Under the pieces are notes generated by a model, which ran no database searches, was not told the DNA's origin, and was given only the letters and a program-made list of their open reading frames with translations. Positions 59,485 to 64,000 of a stretch of DNA of 64,000 nt are shown here, piece after piece. The stretch comes from Gryganskiella cystojenkinii (lineage: Eukaryota > Mortierellomycota > Mortierellomycetes > Mortierellales > Mortierellaceae): positions 21,884-85,883 of the forward strand of contig JAAAIG010000047.1 in the NCBI GenBank assembly GCA_015852425.1. The letters are read 5' to 3'. Position 1 is the first letter of the stretch; each line of letters begins with the position of its first letter. Made by a program: the position numbers and the translations under genes.

Positions 59485-62241
59485 ATGTTCAAGGTCGACA
59501 ACTTCATCTCATTTCATGACCTCACTCCAGCCGCAAACTTCCTTTGGGCTTCGTCCTCCATCACTACCTGTCTCGGCTATGAGCCCGAGGAAATCGTCGG
59601 CATTGCTGCTTATACCGTCATTCACCCGGACGATGCAGAATACGTCAAGGTGACCCATCAGGAAAACGTCCTCAATGAAATGGTCGGGACCCAACTCGCA
59701 CTCCGGTACAAGCACAAAGACGGAACTTGGGTCCCACATATGGTCTTCTTCAGTCTCTGCTACGACTACATCGTCAGCTGTGCGACCCTGATTGAACAGA
59801 CAGAAGGTCCCAGTAAGTGGATTGAAAGTTCATTTTATCTTGTGAATTGCGGAAAAAAAGGCCAGGTTGGATCAGGGAAGGAGAAACATGCTTTTTCGAC
59901 GAAAAGGAGGCCCGGATAAACCCTCCTACACTCTTGTTCTTTGCAGCAGCATCCAAAAACTGGACAAAAGGGCCAGACTTCAACCAGAAAAACAAATCTT
60001 GAGAAAGGGAGAGCCAGAGAGACCGTTGTATGAGTATTTGATCTCCTCGATTTTGAGTTGATGCAAACAATCTTTTAACGCAGGACGAGGACGAGGGTGG
60101 GCTGAACCATATTTGGTATGCGGAAAGCAATATTGAATGGGACAAAATGAACAAAGCGGACGAAGAAGAGAACTATCGATTCTGCGTTTATGGTGAACTG
60201 TGCAAAGTACAGGAATAACTCGCGATTGTAGTCAAAAAGTCGACCAAAACAAAAAAAAAAGAGTTCCTTGTTCAATCAGATATGAAAAGGTCACTGACGA
60301 ACCTTTTTGCCTTCTTTGCTATTTTTTTAGTCCGTCAACTCAGTTCTCACTCCGCGGCAATGACAAGTTTGGTTGGCTCGCAAGAAGAGGTACGAACGAC
60401 CACTCAATCCCTCGCGCTCTGTGCTGGTTGCACATATTTTCACAAAGCATCCGCATATGGAATCAACAACAGAGGCCAGGACAACTCTCTGGAGAAAATA
60501 ATACGATCCATCATATTCGAGGAAAAGAACGACGGGTCGTCTGGAGTTCTGGACCTCTTGTCCAAAGAGACACAGTCAGAGTCAACGCGATGCCCCATCC
60601 CCCCTTTTTTTTTGTCTTCTTCAAAAGAATCTACAATGATTGGTTCTCGTTGATTTGTCACCTTCGGATCACAAGTTGACACACGCACAGAGAGAGCCAC
60701 GATCAAACGCAGCTCACTAACTTTCTTTTTTTTTTTATTCTCTTTAGGAGTTTGAACGGATCCGACGCCACCACGAGGCATTCTATGCAGACACATGGAA
60801 CGCAAACATCCTCGACCCAGAGCCTAGAGTTTGCATGATACTCAATCGATTCTCCCGATCTCTCGGAATCATGTACGCGTCCCCATCCTGTCAACTCATA
60901 TTTCAAGTCGAACCAGACCTAATGATCGGGAAATCATTTTTACTCTATATCCGAGCGGATGATCTCGCCTCGTTTGTAGAACAGGTTGACCTTGCCAAAT
61001 CCTCAAACGTCGTAACCCACATGCGGTTCTGGTTCCAATCCCCGAGTTGTATGGACGAAATCCCCTGCGAGGCCATGCTCTTTGGTGCCGCAGATGGCAT
61101 GATTGCGATTCTGAGGAAGTGTCAGCCTTTTGTGCGGAAGCGATTAATTGTTAGCGGCGACTTTGGACCACACCAACGGACGAGTGGCATCAGCCGTTAT
61201 TACCCAGTACGATCCAGGCGACGGAATGACGCCAACAACAGCAGCAGAAATAGTAGTAGCAGCAATAGACAGAGGGGCAGCCAGTCGGGACGGTACTCTT
61301 CAACTGAACGGCATCCATCCTATGCATCATACACCACTTCTTCACCTTCGGTTTCGCCCGGGTCCTCGGCATATTCCTCTTTTATATCCTCAGCTTCAGA
61401 AGCAGCATCATCGGCAGCAGCTCAATCAACATATTCATATGTATCTCAGGGCTCGATGGCTTCATTTGCATCCGTATCCAAATCCCCTCCCTCATTCGCG
61501 CCCAGTTTTTCCTCACCCGCAGCTACCATCGACTCTGCATCATTGCCACAAAACAGGGTCTCGACCGAGAGCTCACCGGCACAATCGTTGTCATCCACGT
61601 CTACGTCTCTGTCTGCGTCCCTATCCTCTACCGCCATGTCCTCTGTGCCAACGATTACCTCTACCAGTGCGACGGGAACTCATTCTTATCGGGCACCACT
61701 CAGAGGTATCCCAATTGGGTCCATCAACTCGATCATGAATCTGGATCGGGATCATAATCGGATTCGACCGCTAAGATCGTTTCATAGGGATGAATCTGAT
61801 GCAGTGGATAGCTCGACACCATTACCAACTGGGTATCGATTACGAAAACATCACATTCAAGAGTCGGACATGGAGGATTCGTCATTCTTCCCGCAACAAC
61901 ATCAGCAACAGCAGCAGCAGCGGCAATCAGGGTCGTTAAGAGAGAGTTTGGGATCTCACCCATACAAACAATCATCTTCACCACAGTTGAGAGAGCAGTC
62001 GCATTTACAGCGTCAGATCCCGCAATATCAGCAACAACATCAGCCATCCTCACTATACCATTCTCCTCCTTCACACGGTCTAGTTCATTGTGAGGAGGAT
62101 GATTTATATTATGAACATGAGGGAGGAGTCCAAAACCATGTTAGCAAACACAGTTATATTTTGGAAGACGAGCAACTTGCCGAGGAACTGATGGAATTAG
62201 AACTGGATGACCCTGAGACAGGACCTGACATAGTTATGTAG
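59485..62241 (+). CDS. Double-PAS-domain protein of Mucoromycota type
   Basis: The model is join(59485..59812, 60331..60389, 60748..62241), 626 residues. PAS-1 covers about residues 1-105 (FISFHDLTPAANFLWASSS, CLGYEPEEIVG, IHPDDAEYV, RYKHKDGTWV). The 59-nt middle exon gives RQLSSHSAAMTSLVGSQEE, joined directly to EFERIRRHHEAFYADTWN. PAS-2 follows (MILNRFSRSLGIMYASPSC, IGKSFLLYIRADDLASFVEQ, MRFWFQSPSC). The rest is Ser-, Gln- and Asp/Glu-rich with no DNA-binding motif, and there is no LOV Cys motif or GATA finger. It may sense a ligand or dimerise with another factor. It follows the bHLH gene on the same strand by 1.0 kb. Confidence 0.85.
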
Positions 62242-62820
62242 ACGTTTCCTGAACAGAACAAAGAAAAAAAAATCCTTGCCTTCCAAAAATGCGACACCCT
62301 CTGAAGCTGTTCTAGTCCGATCTGGTGACTTTTCCTTACATAACTCAAGCGAGGCAAAAAAGACACCGTCGCCGATTACACCTGATATTGTGGGTCTGGG
62401 AGCACAAATTAAGTATTGGGAGGCAAACAATCGTTTGTCCAAGAAGGGCAGAGAAAAACTAAAATATGGAGGCGAAATGGTGGTGCGCTCATTTATTGGA
62501 TTGTTGTTTACATCCGGGTCTGCAATTTACGTTTGTCAGTCTCTCTTTTGCGCTCTCGTTTTCTTTGCTCCTTCTTTGCTCCCTCTTTGCTCCTCTTCCT
62601 TTCCATCAACATCCATCTCTGCTCATCCATCTCTTGAATCCCTCCATTTCTCCTCTTCTTCTCTTCTTCTTTCTCCGACCTGCCCGTCTATATGTTCAAT
62701 CCCTGAACACGCGCGGTCTCATTTCTACAACCTCTTCTTTTCTCCCGAAACGCTCCTCGGAAACAAACCAATACCCCTCTGGAGATACAATTTAATAACA
62801 GCGACCCGAAAGAAAAGAAA
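62242..62820. other. Spacer between PAS and kelch genes
   Basis: The 579 nt are the PAS gene 3' flank and the upstream region of the kelch-type gene, with a C/T-rich block at 62530-62700. The 182-codon open frame running through it is a pyrimidine-rich shadow. Confidence 0.5.
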
Positions 62821-63963
62821 ATGAGCGGATGTCGTTGTCCGTGCCCAATCTCTCAACGGCGGCATAAGAGCAGGACCTCGACCAGCCCTTGGCTTACGAT
62901 TGCCAAAGCAGTAACACTTACAGCCACGGCAATCCTCGCATTTCTCACTAATGCAGGCACTACTAGTGCAGCGACGTCTACTCTGAGTCCTAACCCTGTA
63001 GGAGGTTTCGCGATCTGCCAGACTCCATCCTCCCTTCATATCCAGGGTGGAGTGGGGTACTCCTACTCGGCCACCTATCTCCAACCGACCAACCAACATT
63101 TTCGACTGGACCTTTCAGCTTCTTTTGACAGCACAACAACCTTTCCAACTTGGGCGAACTTGACTTCAGATTGGTCTCCGTTCCAAAGGTTTCATACAGG
63201 TGTCTGTACGACCGACCAGGCCACGTTTCTGACCGTTGGAAACGCAGATGTTGCTGCAGGAGGTCCATTCATGAGCGCATACTCGGTCTCGTCAGGGAAG
63301 TGGACCTCAGTGTCACAGGCGGTCAGTGTCTCCACCTCAGGAAATGGCAATGGCAATGGCAATGGCAGAGGCAAAGGGTCGAACAACAACAATAATGGTG
63401 CTGCAGGACGGACCATGGCATCGATCCTCCTGAGCTCCTCGTCTTCTTCACCATCGCCTGTTGGCGTAGTTTTAGGCGGAGGCTGGATCCCGCAAGATGC
63501 CAGTAGTCCAAGATCCGTACAGGCGACAGGCTTGACAAACTTGGTCACCGAGGCGGATCTCATCGGTTTTTCTTCAAAGGATGAATCAGTCGATTCTTTG
63601 ACTTGGACCCAGGCACCCTTGTCGGGCAACGGAGGCAACAACTTGAATCAGAATATCGGACCGAGTGCAGGGACCAGACTCGTGAATCTTGCCAACGGAA
63701 AAGCCCTTGTCCTTGGAGGTGTCACCAAGGGAAGCGGAGGAGGAATCCCGTTTGCGAATCTGGCCATTTTGGATATGAACTCTGGCGCTGTAACCATGCA
63801 GGTAATTTCTCGAAAATGAGGGCCTGAACAAAAAAAAAAAAAAGCTTGTGTTTACTGGTTAGCAACGTCTATTCACTACCGTGTTGATATGTCTACTAGA
63901 AAGCACAAGCAGCTCCCCAAGCTAGCATTCCTGCTCCACGGTATGGACATTGCGTGGTATTGT
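62821..63963 (+). CDS. Exported kelch-type beta-propeller protein (3' end outside window)
   Basis: The visible exons are 62821..63801 and 63900..63963, and the gene continues beyond the window after a GTAAGT at 63964. The N-terminus is Arg/Cys-rich and followed by a hydrophobic segment (IAKAVTLTATAILAFLTNAG), so it is a signal peptide or anchor. Propeller-like blades follow: HIQGGVGYSYSAT, LDLSASFDSTTTFPTW, GPSAGTRLVNLANGKALVLGGV and NLAILDMNSGAVTMQ, and PAPRYGHCVVL opens the next blade. A Gly-Asn repeat encoded by GGCAAT units (about 63346-63366) interrupts one loop. Such secreted kelch proteins are common in Mortierella-like fungi (recall, not checked). The function is unknown. Confidence 0.75.
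63346..63366. repeat. GGCAAT hexanucleotide repeat encoding Gly-Asn
   Basis: About three and a half units give alternating Gly-Asn in a surface loop of the kelch-type protein. Confidence 0.9.
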
Positions 63964-64000
63964 GTAAGTACATCCCTTTCCCCCGCCTCTTTGCTCTACT

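Overview
The window is eukaryotic nuclear DNA and most likely comes from an early-diverging filamentous fungus (Mucoromycota sensu lato, Mortierella-like). The genes are broken by many short GT-AG introns, mostly 50-130 nt. Neighbours lie on both strands, with convergent spacers of 140-190 nt. The set includes a fungal-type beta-adaptin without an ear domain, NTE1, a Tea1-like kelch/coiled-coil protein, a HAL4/SAT4-type kinase and a double-PAS protein of a kind I associate with Mucoromycota. The genus is inference. I see no prokaryotic operon, CRISPR array, rRNA or tRNA gene, or intact transposon. Exon borders were read from the sequence by joining GT...AG sites that keep frame and family similarity; they are not transcript-confirmed.

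Layout. 1-7 kb: four minus-strand genes: an adenylate-kinase-like mitochondrial protein that runs off the left edge, a zinc-less MDR oxidoreductase, an orphan type I membrane protein and an orphan acidic protein. 7-13 kb: plus-strand beta-adaptin and a GPI-anchored DOMON protein. 13-18.5 kb: mitochondrial GatA/QRSL1 (minus), divergent from fumarylacetoacetase (plus), which converges on a UDP-glucose 4-epimerase truncated by a 1000-N assembly gap. 19.9-30 kb: NTE1 and cytosolic isoleucyl-tRNA synthetase (both minus), the latter divergent from RPB4. 30-37 kb: an STK32/YANK-type kinase (minus) and CutC (plus), separated by a 2.7 kb gene-poor spacer. 37-46 kb: a 1989-residue kelch/coiled-coil polarity protein and a four-helix membrane protein. 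45.7-48.9 kb: a 3.3 kb gene-poor stretch. 49-55 kb: a HAL4-type kinase and the bifunctional purine enzyme GARS-AIRS (ADE5,7). 56.5-62.2 kb: a bHLH factor followed on the same strand by a double-PAS protein. 62.8 kb to the end: a kelch-type exported protein cut by the right edge.

The genes do not form one pathway. They cover purine and amino-acid metabolism, translation, transcription, trafficking, lipid turnover, polarity and signalling. The most thought-provoking arrangement is the bHLH gene next to the PAS-PAS gene, in the same domain order as animal bHLH-PAS proteins but as two genes. The bHLH model also contains an in-frame stop that must be explained. I found no convincing undescribed multi-gene system.
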